A DNA stretch of 64,000 bases, taken from positions 186,001-250,000 of the forward strand of contig NZ_AUED01000011.1 of assembly GCF_000425805.1 (NCBI RefSeq), given 5' to 3'. Below the pieces are notes generated by a model. That model had not been told where the DNA came from. It saw nothing but the letters and a program-made list of their open reading frames with translations, and ran no database searches. A program made the position numbers and the translations under genes. Positions 52,338-63,098 of the stretch are shown piece by piece. Each line of letters opens with the position of its first letter. Positions within the stretch are counted from its first letter, which is position 1. Source of the DNA: Pseudomonas vranovensis DSM 16006. Lineage in GTDB: Bacteria > Pseudomonadota > Gammaproteobacteria > Pseudomonadales > Pseudomonadaceae.

Positions 52338-54560
52338 ATGCGCACAGGGATGTTAGCGCTTGCTCTGGGCCTGTTGTGCCTCAGGGTTCTACCGGCTGTG
52401 CCATCGGTCGGAATAGTGGCCATGATGGCCCTGATCGGGCTTTGTTGCCTGCCTTGGCGGGCTCGCCTACTGGGCTTGTTCCTGCTGGGATTGAGCTGGG
52501 CGTGTGTTTCGGCGCAGCAGGCGCTGGATGATCGCCTGGCACCGGCACTTGATGGTCGCACTGTGTGGCTGGAGGGCAGGGTGGTCGGGTTGCCCGAGCA
52601 GGGTGGGCGCGTGGTGCGGTTCGAGCTTGAAGAGGCTCACTCGCGGCGCGCCGAGTTGCCACGTCGGCTGCAACTGAGCTGGTTTGGCGGGCCACCGGTA
52701 TTCAGTGGCGAGCGTTGGCGCCTGGCGGTCAGCCTCAAGCGCCCCCACGGCTTGCTCAACCCTCATGGTCCGGATCGCGAAGCGACCTTGTTGGCTCGAC
52801 GCGTCGGCGCTACCGGCAGTGTCAAGGCCGGTGAGCGCCTGGCGCTTGCTGAAGCCGCCTGGCGCGATGGCGTGCGCCAGCGCTTGCTGAGTGTCGATGC
52901 CCAGGGGCGTGAGGCCGAGCTGGTGGCGCTGGTGCTAGGCGATGGCAAGGGCCTTGCCCGGGAAAACTGGGATGTACTGCAGGCCACTGGCACGGTTCAC
53001 TTGCTGGTGATTTCCGGTCAGCACATCGGCCTGCTGGCCGGCTTGGTCTATGGACTGATCGCCGCACTGGCCCGATTGGGTTGGTGGCCTCAACGCCTGC
53101 CCTGGTTGCCTTGGGCGTGCGGCCTGGGGTTTGCCGCTGCCCTGGGGTACGGGTTGCTGGCCGGCTTCCAGGTGCCGGTGCAGCGTGCCTGCATGATGCT
53201 TGCGATGGTGCTGCTATGGCGCTTGCGCTTTCGCCATCTCGGCGTAGGCCTGCCGTTATTGCTGGCGCTGGTTGCGGTGTTGCTGTGGGAGCCACTGGCC
53301 AGTTTGCTGTCTGGGTTCTGGTTGTCGTTTGCCGCTGTTGCGGTACTGACCCTGACCTTCAGTGGCCGCCTGGGCGCCTGGAACCGCTGGTTGGCCTGGG
53401 GGCGGGCGCAGTGGCTGATTGCACTGGGGCTTCTGCCGGTGTTGTTGGCGCTGGAGCTGCCGGTCAGTGTGACGGCGCCCTTGGCCAATGTGTTTGCCGT
53501 GCCCTGGATCAGCCTGGCGGTGCTGCCCTTGGCGCTACTGGGGACGTTGCTGTTACCCGTGCCGTTGGTGGGCGAATCCCTGCTCTGGATGGCCGGCGGC
53601 TTGCTCGACGGTTTGTTTCGACTGCTGGCGGCACTGGCGGACTGGCACCCGGCGTGGGTGCCAGAACCCTTGTCCTGGTTCGTGTGGGGGCTGGTATGTA
53701 CAGGCGCGCTGTTGCTGCTGTTGCCCCGCGGAGTGCCGATGCGGGTGCTGGGCTGGCCACTGCTGCTACTGGCGGTATTCGCGCCCAGGGAGCGGGTGCC
53801 CCACGGCCAGGTGGAAGTCTGGCAGTTGGATGTCGGCCAGGGGTTGGCCTTTGTCCTGCGCACCCGCGACCACGCGATGCTGTATGACGCAGGACCCGCG
53901 ATGGGAGACCAGGACCTGGGGGAGCGCATCGTGCTGCCGACATTGCGCAAGCTGGGTGTGAATGCGCTCGATCTCATGCTTCTCAGTCATGCCGATGCCG
54001 ATCATGCGGGCGGTGCCCCAGCGGTGCTGCGCGGTCTGCCAGTGCTCAGGGTCGTGGCTGGAGGGTCGGCAAGACTGCCGGCGGTATTGCAGGCGCAGCC
54101 TTGCGACAACGGCCAGCACTGGCAGTGGGATGGAGTGAGCTTTTCGCTCTGGCAGTGGCCAGGCGCTCGTGACAGCAACCAGGACTCTTGTGTGCTGTTG
54201 GTTGAGGCGAGTGGTGAGCGGTTGTTGCTTACCGGGGACCTGGATGCACCCGGCGAGCGGGCCTGGGCACATGACTGGCAGGCCACCCGGGTCGACTGGT
54301 TGCAGTCTCCGCACCATGGCAGCCGCAGTTCGTCCAGCCAATCGTTGTTGAGTACCACCGCGCCGCGCGGAGTATTGATCTCCAGGGGGCGCTACAACGC
54401 GTTCGGCCATCCCCATGCCGAGGTCATGGAACGCTACCGAACAAATGGCATCGAAGTCTTCGACAGCGCCGTACGCGGCGCAGTGCGCCTGCGTCTGGGC
54501 GACTTCGGCGAGCCGTTGGGGATGCGTGATCCGCCACGTTTCTGGCGTGACCCCAGTTGA
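52338..54560 (+). CDS. comEC: ComEC/Rec2 DNA-uptake channel protein
   Basis: The 740-residue membrane protein has an N-terminal OB-like part, about 7-10 helices of the Competence domain and a C-terminal metallo-beta-lactamase domain with HADADHAGG and LTGDLD, which degrades or guides one strand of entering DNA. Required for natural transformation in other bacteria. It begins the conserved block up to murB. GGAGC upstream of ATG. Confidence 0.93.
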   Translation: MRTGMLALALGLLCLRVLPAVPSVGIVAMMALIGLCCLPWRARLLGLFLLGLSWACVSAQQALDDRLAPALDGRTVWLEGRVVGLPEQGGRVVRFELEEAHSRRAELPRRLQLSWFGGPPVFSGERWRLAVSLKRPHGLLNPHGPDREATLLARRVGATGSVKAGERLALAEAAWRDGVRQRLLSVDAQGREAELVALVLGDGKGLARENWDVLQATGTVHLLVISGQHIGLLAGLVYGLIAALARLGWWPQRLPWLPWACGLGFAAALGYGLLAGFQVPVQRACMMLAMVLLWRLRFRHLGVGLPLLLALVAVLLWEPLASLLSGFWLSFAAVAVLTLTFSGRLGAWNRWLAWGRAQWLIALGLLPVLLALELPVSVTAPLANVFAVPWISLAVLPLALLGTLLLPVPLVGESLLWMAGGLLDGLFRLLAALADWHPAWVPEPLSWFVWGLVCTGALLLLLPRGVPMRVLGWPLLLLAVFAPRERVPHGQVEVWQLDVGQGLAFVLRTRDHAMLYDAGPAMGDQDLGERIVLPTLRKLGVNALDLMLLSHADADHAGGAPAVLRGLPVLRVVAGGSARLPAVLQAQPCDNGQHWQWDGVSFSLWQWPGARDSNQDSCVLLVEASGERLLLTGDLDAPGERAWAHDWQATRVDWLQSPHHGSRSSSSQSLLSTTAPRGVLISRGRYNAFGHPHAEVMERYRTNGIEVFDSAVRGAVRLRLGDFGEPLGMRDPPRFWRDPS

Positions 54561-54630
54561 CGACCTTCGGCAGATGAGTGCCCAAGGGTCCTATGGTAAA
54601 GTGGCGGACTTTTTCAAGGGGATGCTAACT

Positions 54631-55266
54631 GTGTGGGAATTGGTCAAGTCCGGTGGTTGGATGATGCTGCCGATCATTCTGAGTTCCATCGCTGCCATGG
54701 CTATCATCGCCGAGCGCCTGTGGACCCTGCGTGCCAGCCGGGTCACCCCACCGCACCTGCTCGGGCAGGTCTGGATGTGGATCAAGGACAAACAACTCAC
54801 CAGTGACAAGCTCAAGGCCCTGCGCGCCGATTCGCCGCTCGGCGAGATCCTCGCTGCCGGCCTGGCCAACTCCCGTCATGGTCGAGAGATCATGAAAGAG
54901 TGCATCGAAGAAGCCGCGGCACGGGTTATCCACGAGCTGGAGCGTTACATCAATGCCCTGGGTACCATTGCCGCAATGGCGCCACTGCTCGGTTTGCTCG
55001 GTACCGTGCTGGGCATGATCGACATTTTCAGTTCGTTCATGGGCACCGGCATGACCGCCAACGCCTCCGTGCTGGCCGGTGGTATCTCCAAGGCGCTGAT
55101 CACCACGGCAGCAGGCCTGATGGTCGGTATCCCGGCGGTGTTCTTCCACCGTTTCCTGCAGCGGCGCATCGATGAGCTGGTGGTTGGCATGGAGCAGGAA
55201 GCCATCAAGCTGGTCGAGGTTGTGCAGGGCGATCGGGATGTCGATCTGGCCGAGGGCAAGGCGTGA
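54631..55266 (+). CDS. exbB: ExbB/TolQ-type proton channel subunit
   Basis: The 211-residue protein has three membrane helices (about 10-30, 110-130, 150-170) and the conserved GLLGTVLGMIDIFSSF and AAGLMVGIPAVFF segments. It forms the stator with ExbD. I use GTG 54631, with AAGGGG nine bases upstream; ATG 54622 is too close to it. The paralogous pair here is not with TonB, so its partner is not known. Confidence 0.88.
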   Translation: MWELVKSGGWMMLPIILSSIAAMAIIAERLWTLRASRVTPPHLLGQVWMWIKDKQLTSDKLKALRADSPLGEILAAGLANSRHGREIMKECIEEAAARVIHELERYINALGTIAAMAPLLGLLGTVLGMIDIFSSFMGTGMTANASVLAGGISKALITTAAGLMVGIPAVFFHRFLQRRIDELVVGMEQEAIKLVEVVQGDRDVDLAEGKA

Positions 55267-55694
55267 AATTCCGGCGCAAGCCACGGGAGACCGTGGACAT
55301 CAACCTGGCATCATTGATCGATGTGGTGTTCATCCTGCTGCTGTTCTTTGTGGTGACCACCACGTTCACCCGTGAAACCCAGTTGCGGGTCGAGTTGCCG
55401 GAGTCGGTCAGTGGCGCCCCGGCGCCCGATACCGAAACCAAGCAACTGGACATCACCATCAGCGCTGATGGCGTCTATTCGGTCAACAACAACCTGTTGC
55501 CCAAGAGCGATCTGGCCACCCTGATCGAAGCCCTGCAAAAAGAGTCTGCAGGTAATACCAAAATGCCGTTGTCGATCAGCGCCGACGGCAAGACCCCGCA
55601 CCAGGCGGTGGTGACTGCCATGGATGCGGCCGGCAAGCTCGGTTTCAGCCAATTGCGCATGACCACGGTCGAGGCTGCTTCGGGGACTCCTTGA
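55263..55694 (+). CDS. exbD: ExbD/TolR-type protein
   Basis: A 143-residue protein: N-terminal membrane helix (about 18-38) with essential Asp in the [11 protein letters not shown] segment (the proton site) and a periplasmic domain ([10 protein letters not shown]...). GTG start overlapping the exbB stop by 4 bases. Confidence 0.92.
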   Translation: MKFRRKPRETVDINLASLIDVVFILLLFFVVTTTFTRETQLRVELPESVSGAPAPDTETKQLDITISADGVYSVNNNLLPKSDLATLIEALQKESAGNTKMPLSISADGKTPHQAVVTAMDAAGKLGFSQLRMTTVEAASGTP

Positions 55695-56701
55695 TGGCCT
55701 TTGCCGATCGCCTGCTCAATGCCTGGTATACCGGGCACCCGGCCCTGGCGCTGTTGCGCCCGCTGGAGTCGCTGTATCGCCGGGTGGTGCTGCGCAAGCG
55801 TGCGCGCTTCCTGTCGGGGGAGGCCAGCAGCTACCGGGCCCCGGTGCCGGTTGTGGTGGTGGGTAACATCACCGTAGGCGGCACAGGTAAAACCCCCATG
55901 ATTCTCTGGCTCATCGAGCACTGTCGTCAGCAAGGCTTGCGCGTCGGTGTGGTTAGCCGTGGCTACGGCGCCAAACCTCCTCGATTACCCTGGCGCGTCA
56001 GTGCCGAGCAGAGCGCAGCGCAAGCCGGCGATGAGCCCTTGCTGATTGTGCAGCGCAGTGGCGTGCCGTTGATGATCGACCCGGACCGCTCGCGCGCCGT
56101 GCAGGCATTGCTGGCCAGTGAACCGCTGGACCTGATCCTGTGTGATGACGGGATGCAGCATTACCGGCTGGCGCGCGATCTGGAGTTGGTGTTGATCGAT
56201 GCCGCCCGCGGCCTGGGCAATCGCCTTTGCTTGCCCGCAGGTCCGCTGCGTGAGCCTGTGGAGCGCCTGCAGGATGTTGATGCGGTGCTCTACAACGGGG
56301 CCGCCGGCGATCGCGACGATGGCTTTGCTTTTGTCCTCAAGCCCACCGCCCTGGTCAATGTCCGCAGTGGTGAGCGTGTGGGGTTGGAACACTTTCCCGC
56401 TGGGCAGGCCGTGCATGCCGTGGCGGGTATCGGTAACCCGCAACGTTTCTTCAATACCCTGCAAGGGCTAGACTGGCGGCCAGTAGCGCATGCGTTTGCC
56501 GATCACGCGGTGTACAGCGCCCAGGCCCTCAGTTTCACACCGGCGCTGCCGCTGATCATGACCGAGAAGGATGCGGTCAAGTGCCGGGCCTTCGCCGCTG
56601 ATGACTGGTGGTACCTGGCGGTCGACGCCGTGCCATCGCCGGCCTTCGCGGCCTGGTTGGATGCGCAGCTCGAACGGCTGTTGCAGGCACCGCAGCCCTG
56701 A
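55694..56701 (+). CDS. lpxK: Tetraacyldisaccharide 4'-kinase LpxK
   Basis: The 335-residue enzyme phosphorylates the 4' position of the lipid A precursor disaccharide at the inner membrane. Walker-A-like [13 protein letters not shown] (about 55-67) and membrane-associated N terminus. Overlaps the exbD stop by 1 base. The co-transcription with exbBD is conserved in Pseudomonas. Confidence 0.96.
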   Translation: MAFADRLLNAWYTGHPALALLRPLESLYRRVVLRKRARFLSGEASSYRAPVPVVVVGNITVGGTGKTPMILWLIEHCRQQGLRVGVVSRGYGAKPPRLPWRVSAEQSAAQAGDEPLLIVQRSGVPLMIDPDRSRAVQALLASEPLDLILCDDGMQHYRLARDLELVLIDAARGLGNRLCLPAGPLREPVERLQDVDAVLYNGAAGDRDDGFAFVLKPTALVNVRSGERVGLEHFPAGQAVHAVAGIGNPQRFFNTLQGLDWRPVAHAFADHAVYSAQALSFTPALPLIMTEKDAVKCRAFAADDWWYLAVDAVPSPAFAAWLDAQLERLLQAPQP

Positions 56702-56739
56702 TTCTTTTCTTTTTCCGGCCATTGGCCTGAGGAATACCC

Positions 56740-56925
56740 ATGGACACCAAATTGCTCGATATCCTGGCCTGCCCAATCACCAAAGGCCCACTCAAGCTCA
56801 GTGCCGACAAGACCGAGCTGATCAGCAAGGGCGCAGGCCTGGCCTACCCGATTCGCGATGGAATCCCGGTAATGCTGGAGAGCGAAGCCCGTACGCTGAC
56901 CGATGAAGAGCGCCTTGATAAATGA
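56740..56925 (+). CDS. Trm112-family small protein
   Basis: A 61-residue protein [18 protein letters not shown]... of the Trm112 fold; the single Cys-Pro motif replaces the four-Cys zinc site. Located between lpxK and kdsB with a 4-base overlap with kdsB, as in other gammaproteobacteria. It may assist methyltransferases, but no partner is known. Confidence 0.9.
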   Translation: MDTKLLDILACPITKGPLKLSADKTELISKGAGLAYPIRDGIPVMLESEARTLTDEERLDK

Positions 56926-57686
56926 GCCAGACGTTCACTGTAGTGATTCCTGCGAGGTTGCGTTCTACCCGCTTGCCCGGCAAGCCATTGTTGCTGATCG
57001 CTGGCAAGCCGATGGTCCAGCATGTCTGGGAACAGGCGCGCAAGAGTGGTGCCAGCCGCGTGGTCATTGCCACGGATGACGCCGGGATCTACCAGGCGTG
57101 CCAGGCATTTGGCGCTGAAGTGCTGATGACCCGGGAAGACCATGAGTCGGGCACTGACCGGTTGGCCGAAGTCGCAGCCCAGTTGGGCCTGGCGCCCGAC
57201 GCCATTGTCGTCAACGTCCAGGGTGATGAGCCGTTGATACCACCAATCATCATCGATCAGGTTGCCGCGAATCTTGCGGCTCATCCTGAAGCGGGCATTG
57301 CCACGCTGGCCGAGCCGATCGAAGACGTCACTGCCGTATTCAACCCCAACGCGGTGAAGGTGGTCAGCGATTGCAACGGCTTGGCCTTGAGTTTCAGCCG
57401 GGCGCCGTTGCCCTGGGCGCGCGATGTCTTTGCAAAAAGTCGAGATACTCTGCCCGAGGGCGTGCCTTATCGCCGTCACATCGGCATGTACGCCTACCGT
57501 GCAGGCTTTCTGCATGACTTCGTCAACTGGGGACCCTGCTGGCTGGAACAGGCCGAATCGCTGGAGCAGTTGCGAGCGCTCTGGCATGGTGTGCGCATCC
57601 ATGTGGCCGACGCCATCGAGGCCCCCCCGGTGGGCGTCGATACTCCTGAAGATCTGGAGCGCGTAAGGCGCTTGCTGGAGGCCTGA
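56922..57686 (+). CDS. kdsB: CMP-KDO synthetase KdsB
   Basis: The 254-residue cytidylyltransferase activates KDO with CTP for lipopolysaccharide. [15 protein letters not shown] is the nucleotide-binding motif; [10 protein letters not shown] binds Mg2+. It overlaps the Trm112 gene by 4 bases and the next gene by 1 base. Confidence 0.97.
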   Translation: MSQTFTVVIPARLRSTRLPGKPLLLIAGKPMVQHVWEQARKSGASRVVIATDDAGIYQACQAFGAEVLMTREDHESGTDRLAEVAAQLGLAPDAIVVNVQGDEPLIPPIIIDQVAANLAAHPEAGIATLAEPIEDVTAVFNPNAVKVVSDCNGLALSFSRAPLPWARDVFAKSRDTLPEGVPYRRHIGMYAYRAGFLHDFVNWGPCWLEQAESLEQLRALWHGVRIHVADAIEAPPVGVDTPEDLERVRRLLEA

Positions 57687-58150
57687 TGCGGGTCTTGTTT
57701 GTGTGCCTGGGCAACATCTGTCGCTCGCCCACGGCTGAAGGCGTGTTGCGTAATCAGCTGCAGGCTGAAGGGCTGGAGGTGCTGATCGAAGTAGCGTCGG
57801 CTGGTACCAGTGATTGGCATGTCGGCAAGCAGCCCGACAGTCGTACCCGGCGCGCCGCCCAATTGCGTGGTTACGACCTGTCGCAGCAGCGTGCGCAGCA
57901 GGTGCGCAGCGCCCACTTCAATGACTACGACCTGATCCTGGCCATGGACAAGAGCAATCTTGGCCACTTGCAGGCCATGCAGCCGGCCGGTGCGAAAGCC
58001 GAGCTCGACTTGTTCCTGCGTCGTTACGAAGGGGCACTGGACGAGGTGCCGGACCCTTACTACGGCGGCGAGCAAGGTTTTGAGCAGGTCCTGGACTTGA
58101 TCGAAACAGCCTGCCGTCAATTGGTCATCGAACTCAAGGGACGTCTATGA
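57686..58150 (+). CDS. Low-molecular-weight protein tyrosine phosphatase
   Basis: The 154-residue enzyme has the P-loop CX5R as Cys7-LGNIC-Arg13 and general acid Asp in DEVPDPYYGG. It dephosphorylates tyrosines, often on envelope polysaccharide kinases (Wzb-like); target here unknown. Overlaps kdsB and murB. Confidence 0.94.
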   Translation: MRVLFVCLGNICRSPTAEGVLRNQLQAEGLEVLIEVASAGTSDWHVGKQPDSRTRRAAQLRGYDLSQQRAQQVRSAHFNDYDLILAMDKSNLGHLQAMQPAGAKAELDLFLRRYEGALDEVPDPYYGGEQGFEQVLDLIETACRQLVIELKGRL

Positions 58151-59166
58151 GCGGGCAGTGGCAGGAGCAGGTATCGCTCAAGCCGTACAACACCTTCGGC
58201 ATTGATGTGAAGGCGCGCTACTTCACCCAGGCGCACAGCGACGAAGATGCTCGCCAGGCATTGGCACAGGCGGCTGCGCAAGGGCTGCCAGTGCTGGTGA
58301 TTGGTGGCGGCAGCAACCTGCTGCTCACCGCGGATGTGCAGGCGTTGGTCTTGCGCATGGCAAGTGCCGGGGTGCGCATTCTGTCTGACGACGGTGAACG
58401 GGTGGTTGTCGAGGCTGAAGCGGGGGAGCCTTGGCATCCCTTTGTGCAGTGGTGCTTGTCTCAGGGGCTCGCGGGCCTGGAGAACCTCAGCTTGATCCCT
58501 GGCACCGTCGGTGCAGCGCCGATGCAGAACATCGGTGCCTATGGAGTCGAGATCAAGGATGTGTTTGTCGGGTTGACGGCGCTGGATCGCCAGACCGGTG
58601 AGCTGCACGAATTCGAGCTCGAGCAATGCCAGTTCGCTTATCGCGACAGCGTTTTCAAGCATCATCCCGGACGCTGGTTGATTCTGCGCGTGCGTTTTGC
58701 CTTGAGCCGGGTGATGCATGCCCACCTGGACTACGGTCCGGTTCGTCAGCGTCTGAGCGAGCAGGGCATCTCTGAGCCGACTGCGCAAAATGTCAGCGAT
58801 GCCATTTGCAGTATCCGTCGGGAAAAACTGCCGGATCCGGTTGAGTTGGGCAATGCCGGCAGCTTCTTCAAGAACCCGGTGGTGGCCGCTGTACTGGCTG
58901 ACAAGATCCGTGTGCAGTATCCGGGGCTGGTGGCTTATCCACAGGCTGACGGGCAGTTCAAGCTGGCGGCCGGTTGGCTGATCGAGCAGGCGGGTTGGAA
59001 GGGGCATCGTGAAGGCGATGCCGGTGTGCACCGTTTGCAGTCGCTGGTGCTGGTCAATTACGGCCAGGCCACGGGTTTGCAATTGCATGAGCTGGCACAG
59101 AAGATCCAGGCCGACATTCTTGAGCGTTTTGGTGTGACGCTGGAGATGGAGCCGAACCTGTACTGA
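58147..59166 (+). CDS. murB: UDP-N-acetylenolpyruvoylglucosamine reductase MurB
   Basis: A 339-residue FAD enzyme (type I) that reduces the enolpyruvyl intermediate to UDP-MurNAc. FAD-binding GGGSNLLLTADV and GTVGAAPMQNIGAYGVE, catalytic Ser in GNAGSFFKNPV. It is the last gene of the block and is followed by a REP remnant and a strong bidirectional terminator. Confidence 0.97.
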   Translation: MSGQWQEQVSLKPYNTFGIDVKARYFTQAHSDEDARQALAQAAAQGLPVLVIGGGSNLLLTADVQALVLRMASAGVRILSDDGERVVVEAEAGEPWHPFVQWCLSQGLAGLENLSLIPGTVGAAPMQNIGAYGVEIKDVFVGLTALDRQTGELHEFELEQCQFAYRDSVFKHHPGRWLILRVRFALSRVMHAHLDYGPVRQRLSEQGISEPTAQNVSDAICSIRREKLPDPVELGNAGSFFKNPVVAAVLADKIRVQYPGLVAYPQADGQFKLAAGWLIEQAGWKGHREGDAGVHRLQSLVLVNYGQATGLQLHELAQKIQADILERFGVTLEMEPNLY

Positions 59167-59169
59167 CCC

Positions 59170-59192
59170 GCAGGGGCGGGCTTACCGCGCGA
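59170..59192. repeat. REP-like remnant
   Basis: GCAGGGGCGGGCTTACCGCG, one-sided REP core between murB and the terminator. Confidence 0.55.
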
Positions 59193-59201
59193 AAGCAGCA
59201 A

Positions 59202-59237
59202 AAAAAAAGCCCCGCCAGTTACCTGGCGGGGCTTTTT
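59202..59237. terminator. Bidirectional terminator between murB and rne
   Basis: AGCCCCGCCAG-TTAC-CTGGCGGGGCT at 59208-59233 with A8 before and T5 after; serves both convergent genes. Confidence 0.94.
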
Positions 59238-59250
59238 ACTGCCTGGAAGA

Positions 59251-62200
59251 TCAGACGAGCGGTTTGTGCTCTTCGGTGGTTTCCAGGGCTTCGGCTTGCT
59301 GCTCGGCCGCTGCTTTGGCTTCAGCAGCGGCAGCTGCCTCGGCTTCGCGCTTGCGGCGACGGACTTCACGTGGGTCGTTAGGTGCGCGACCGTTGCTGGT
59401 CAGGGCACTGGCTGGAGCGGGTGCTTCAGCAGGTGCCTCAGTCACTTCGGCTGGCGCTTCGGCAGGTGCTTCAGCGACTGCAACCGGAGCTTCGACAACA
59501 GCCGGAGCAGGTTCTGCGGCTACTTCGGCAACCACTTCAGGTTCAGCTTGCACCGGTACCTGGATTTCAGGTTCGGTGGCAACGGCTGGCTCGACAGCTT
59601 TAACCTGAGCGACAACCACTTCTTCAACCACTGGTGCGATGCTGACTTCAGCAGTTTCTACCGGTGCCTGGAAGGGCTGCTCGACAACCGGGGCTGCTGC
59701 GACTTCAGCCACTTCAACGGTTTCGGTCACTTCAGTCACGGGCTGAGCGGCTTCGACAATCGAAGGCTCGGCAACTGCTTCATCAGAAGGTGCCTGCTCT
59801 TCAACAGCAGCAGTAGCACGCTCGGCTTGCTGGTTGGCCTGGGCCTCGGCATCGGCGCTGATGTTGCTGGTTGCAACGGCAGCGGTAACGGCCAGGCCGG
59901 CAGCCAGTTCAGCACCCAGCGCGCTTGGCTGTGGCTGTTCTTCGTTGCCTTCCTCGGCACCTTCTACCAGGTTGCCGTTGGCGTCACGCTGACGCTCGCG
60001 ACGGTTGCTGCGACGACGCTGGCCACGGGAGCGACGACGTGGACGATCGCCTTCGGCGCCTTCCTGGTTGTCGTCCTGCAGCAATTCTTCGTTCGGCAGT
60101 TGCTCTTCAGCAGCTTCGGCAGCCTGTTCGGCGGCACGCGGTTGGCGTTCTTCACGTGGTGGGCGTGGTTGACGCTCTTCACGCGGCGCACGTTCTTCGC
60201 GCGGGGCGCGCTCTTCACGTGGGGCGCGTTCTTCGCGGGGGGCACGCTCTTCACGAGGCTGGCGTTCTTCGCGCGGGGCACGCTCAGGGCGCTCTTCGCG
60301 TACGGTTGGAGTGCCGGCATCCAGTGGCTCGCGCAGTTCGCGGACCGGACGGTCTTCGCGGGAGCGGCGCTCTTCACGTGGAGCACGTGGCTGACGCTCT
60401 TCGCGTGGCTGGCGAGGGGCGCGCTCTTCACGGGCCTGGGTTTCTTCGCGAGGTTCACGGGCTTCGCGAGGCTGACGCTCTTCACGCGGTGCGCGTTCTT
60501 CGCGAGGCTTGCGATCACGGTCCTCTTCGCGACGGCCGTTGCGGTTACGGCTCTGCTGGCGACCGTTGCGGCGCTCTTCGTTGCGCTGCGGGCGTTCGGT
60601 CGCTGGCTTTTCGGCAACGACTGGCGCGGCGGCAGGCTCTTCCTTGCCGGCAAACAGGCTGACCAGCGACTTCACCAGGCCTTTGAACAGGCTTGGCTCA
60701 GGCGCAACGTGGACCGGGGCTGCCGGCTGTTCGACGGTGGTCGGCACCGGTGCATTGGCGCGTGCCGGGGCAGTCTTGACCGCGGCTTCCTGGCGAACCA
60801 GGGTGCGGGTGGCTGCGGTCGGCTGGACTTCTTCGGTCTCGGCCGCGGCGATTTCGTAGCTGGACTGGCTGCTCAGGGCTTCCGGGCTGTCGTCGCGCAG
60901 ACGCTGGACTTCAAAGTGTGGGGTTTCCAGGTGGTCGTTCGGCAGGATGACGATACGCGCCCGGGTGCGCAGTTCGATCTTGGTGATCGAGTTGCGCTTT
61001 TCGTTGAGCAGGAAGGCGGCAACCGGAATCGGCACTTGAGCGCGAACTTCGGCGGTGCGGTCTTTCAGGGCTTCTTCTTCGATCAGGCGCAGGATAGCCA
61101 GCGACAGGGACTCGACGTCACGGATGATGCCGGTGCCGCTGCAGCGTGGGCAGACGATGCCGCTGCTTTCGCCCAGGGATGGACGCAGGCGCTGACGGGA
61201 CATTTCCAGCAGGCCGAAGCGCGAGATACGACCAACCTGTACGCGGGCGCGGTCGGCCTCCAGGCACTCGCGCACCTTTTCTTCGACGGCACGCTGGTTC
61301 TTGGCCGGGGTCATGTCGATGAAGTCGATGACGATCAGGCCGCCGATGTCACGCAGGCGCAGCTGGCGGGCAATTTCTTCGGCCGCTTCCAGGTTGGTCT
61401 GCAGGGCGGTTTCTTCGATGTCGCTGCCTTTGGTGGCGCGTGCCGAGTTGATGTCGATGGACACCAGGGCTTCGGTCGGGTCGATCACGATCGAGCCGCC
61501 GGACGGCAGGTCGACCACGCGCTGGAAGGCAGTTTCGATCTGGCTTTCGATCTGGAAGCGGTTGAACAGCGGGACGCTGTCTTCGTACAGCTTGATCTTG
61601 CTGGCGTACTGCGGCATTACCTGGCGGATGAAGGTCAGGGCTTCTTCCTGGGCATCAATGCTGTCGATCAGCACTTCGCCGATGTCCTGGCGCAGGTAGT
61701 CGCGAATTGCGCGGATGATGACATTGCTTTCCTGGTAGATCAGGAAAGGTGCGGAACGGTCCAGGGAGGCTTCCTTGATCGCGGTCCAGAGTTGCAGCAG
61801 GTAATCCAGGTCCCATTGCATTTCTTCGCTGCTGCGGCCCAGGCCGGCAGTGCGCACGATCAGGCCCATGTCGGCGGGTGCGACCAGGCCGTTCAGGGCT
61901 TCGCGCAGTTCATTGCGTTCTTCGCCTTCGATGCGACGGGAGATACCGCCGGCACGTGGGTTGTTTGGCATCAGGACCAGGTAGCGACCGGCCAGGCTGA
62001 TGAAGGTGGTCAGGGCGGCGCCCTTGTTGCCACGCTCTTCTTTTTCGACCTGGACGATGACTTCCTGGCCTTCGCTGAGTACTTCCTTGATGTTTACCCG
62101 ACCTTCCGGGGACTTCTTGAAGTATTCGCGGGAGATTTCCTTGAGGGGGAGGAAGCCATGGCGTTCGGAGCCGAAGTCGACGAATGCGGCTTCCAGGCTA

Positions 62201-62352
62201 GGTTCGATCCGGGTGATCCGGCCTTTGTAGATGTTGGCCTTCTTCTGCTCGCGCGCACCGGACTCGATGTCCAGGTCGTAGAGACGTTGGCCGTCCACCA
62301 GAGCTACACGCAACTCTTCGGGTTGAGTTGCGTTAATCAGCATTCTTTTCAT
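59251..62352 (-). CDS. rne: Ribonuclease E
   Basis: The 1033-residue endoribonuclease starts [14 protein letters not shown]. The S1 domain is at about 37-120, the DNase-I-like catalytic core has Asp300 ([11 protein letters not shown]) and Asp343 (VIDFIDM), and the Zn-link CPRC is at 401-404, matching E. coli 303/346/404. Residues beyond about 520 form the disordered degradosome scaffold with Arg/Glu repeats and Ala/Glu-rich tail. It processes rRNA, tRNA and mRNA. The RraB-like protein at 835 may be a regulator. Confidence 0.97.
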   Translation of the reverse strand: MKRMLINATQPEELRVALVDGQRLYDLDIESGAREQKKANIYKGRITRIEPSLEAAFVDFGSERHGFLPLKEISREYFKKSPEGRVNIKEVLSEGQEVIVQVEKEERGNKGAALTTFISLAGRYLVLMPNNPRAGGISRRIEGEERNELREALNGLVAPADMGLIVRTAGLGRSSEEMQWDLDYLLQLWTAIKEASLDRSAPFLIYQESNVIIRAIRDYLRQDIGEVLIDSIDAQEEALTFIRQVMPQYASKIKLYEDSVPLFNRFQIESQIETAFQRVVDLPSGGSIVIDPTEALVSIDINSARATKGSDIEETALQTNLEAAEEIARQLRLRDIGGLIVIDFIDMTPAKNQRAVEEKVRECLEADRARVQVGRISRFGLLEMSRQRLRPSLGESSGIVCPRCSGTGIIRDVESLSLAILRLIEEEALKDRTAEVRAQVPIPVAAFLLNEKRNSITKIELRTRARIVILPNDHLETPHFEVQRLRDDSPEALSSQSSYEIAAAETEEVQPTAATRTLVRQEAAVKTAPARANAPVPTTVEQPAAPVHVAPEPSLFKGLVKSLVSLFAGKEEPAAAPVVAEKPATERPQRNEERRNGRQQSRNRNGRREEDRDRKPREERAPREERQPREAREPREETQAREERAPRQPREERQPRAPREERRSREDRPVRELREPLDAGTPTVREERPERAPREERQPREERAPREERAPREERAPREERAPREERQPRPPREERQPRAAEQAAEAAEEQLPNEELLQDDNQEGAEGDRPRRRSRGQRRRSNRRERQRDANGNLVEGAEEGNEEQPQPSALGAELAAGLAVTAAVATSNISADAEAQANQQAERATAAVEEQAPSDEAVAEPSIVEAAQPVTEVTETVEVAEVAAAPVVEQPFQAPVETAEVSIAPVVEEVVVAQVKAVEPAVATEPEIQVPVQAEPEVVAEVAAEPAPAVVEAPVAVAEAPAEAPAEVTEAPAEAPAPASALTSNGRAPNDPREVRRRKREAEAAAAAEAKAAAEQQAEALETTEEHKPLV
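60135..60535 (-). repeat. Arg/Glu/Pro repeat tract in the RNase E scaffold
   Basis: About ten degenerate copies of [14 protein letters not shown], encoded by 15-18-base repeats. It may expand or contract. This charged region would bind RNA or partner proteins. Confidence 0.85.
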
Positions 62353-63040
62353 GTAATACCGTCGGTTTCCGGGCTGCCGGAAACGGCGTTCGGCACACAC
62401 GACTTCTCACGGTCGGTGTCAGGTGCGCAAGGGGTGGCGGGCCACCCCCGTGTCCAGCGACATTCGAGCCAGTCTGGTAACCCAGTGCTGCCGAAGTCGC
62501 GACGACGCGTCCTGCTTGCTGTGGTGTCAAATGCACTCAGTCAGGAGGAGGAATCAGCCTTCGGCCGTGGACGCCCCAGGGGCATCTTGATCAAGACCGG
62601 GTCCGGTCGCCTGGCCTAAAGGCCGCTGGACTGGACGCAGTACTACACGGTCCGACGGTTGTGCATCTCCACCCTACACGTATCCCTGATAATTCGGGTG
62701 CTGCCGCGCGCTGAATCCGCAACGGGTTGCATTTATCGCCAGCTCCAATTGGGGAGCCCGCGCCTTTTATGTCCAAGGCTGGTATTTCCGAAGCCTTCGC
62801 CAAGACTGCGTGAAATTGACGGCACTGACAGAGTGGCATCGAAAAAAACGTGGGGGAGGGCGAAATACCGCTCTTGTAGTTTTTTATCGGTCTTCTCTGC
62901 ACGGCGCTGGTGGCGATTCCAGGCATTTCTGTAAACTGGCAAAAGCCCCGTCGGACGGCCTCGCGTCCTCGAGAATTGCGTCGGTCAGGGCCGGCTAGAA
63001 GCCGTGAGTCCGCTGGCCTGCCGCTTTTGGCGGCGTTCGC
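62353..63040 (-). promoter_or_regulatory. Long 5' untranslated leader of rne
   Basis: No gene lies in these roughly 690 bases; reading frames are short or antisense. From the promoter at 63042-63070 the leader would be about 680 nt. In E. coli a 361-nt rne leader with hairpins is cleaved by RNase E itself for feedback control; a similar device is likely here, though I have not folded it. Confidence 0.65.
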
Positions 63041-63041
63041 G

Positions 63042-63070
63042 ACTATAGCAGCAATCATTAAGTGCTTCAA
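63042..63070 (-). promoter_or_regulatory. Sigma-70 promoter of rne
   Basis: Reading leftward: TTGAAG, 17 bases, TATAGT. Start near 63035. The -35 box abuts the -35 region of the rluC promoter on the other strand. Confidence 0.8.
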
Positions 63071-63083
63071 ATCCATAAAAAAT

Positions 63084-63092
63084 TGTTATGAT
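63084..63092 (+). promoter_or_regulatory. Extended -10 promoter of rluC
   Basis: TGT-TATGAT is an extended -10 element whose first transcribed base would be near 63099, the A of the rluC ATG. Confidence 0.6.
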
Positions 63093-63098
63093 TGGCAA

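Noticed and set aside
60135..60535. CRISPR array
   Set aside because: Repeats are coding for Arg/Glu repeats of RNase E with no unique spacers.
59266..62619. 1117-residue open frame on the + strand opposite rne
   Set aside because: It is the antisense of the highly biased rne coding sequence; composition is repetitive Phe/Ala/Gly/Arg without domain features, and no start signal is present.
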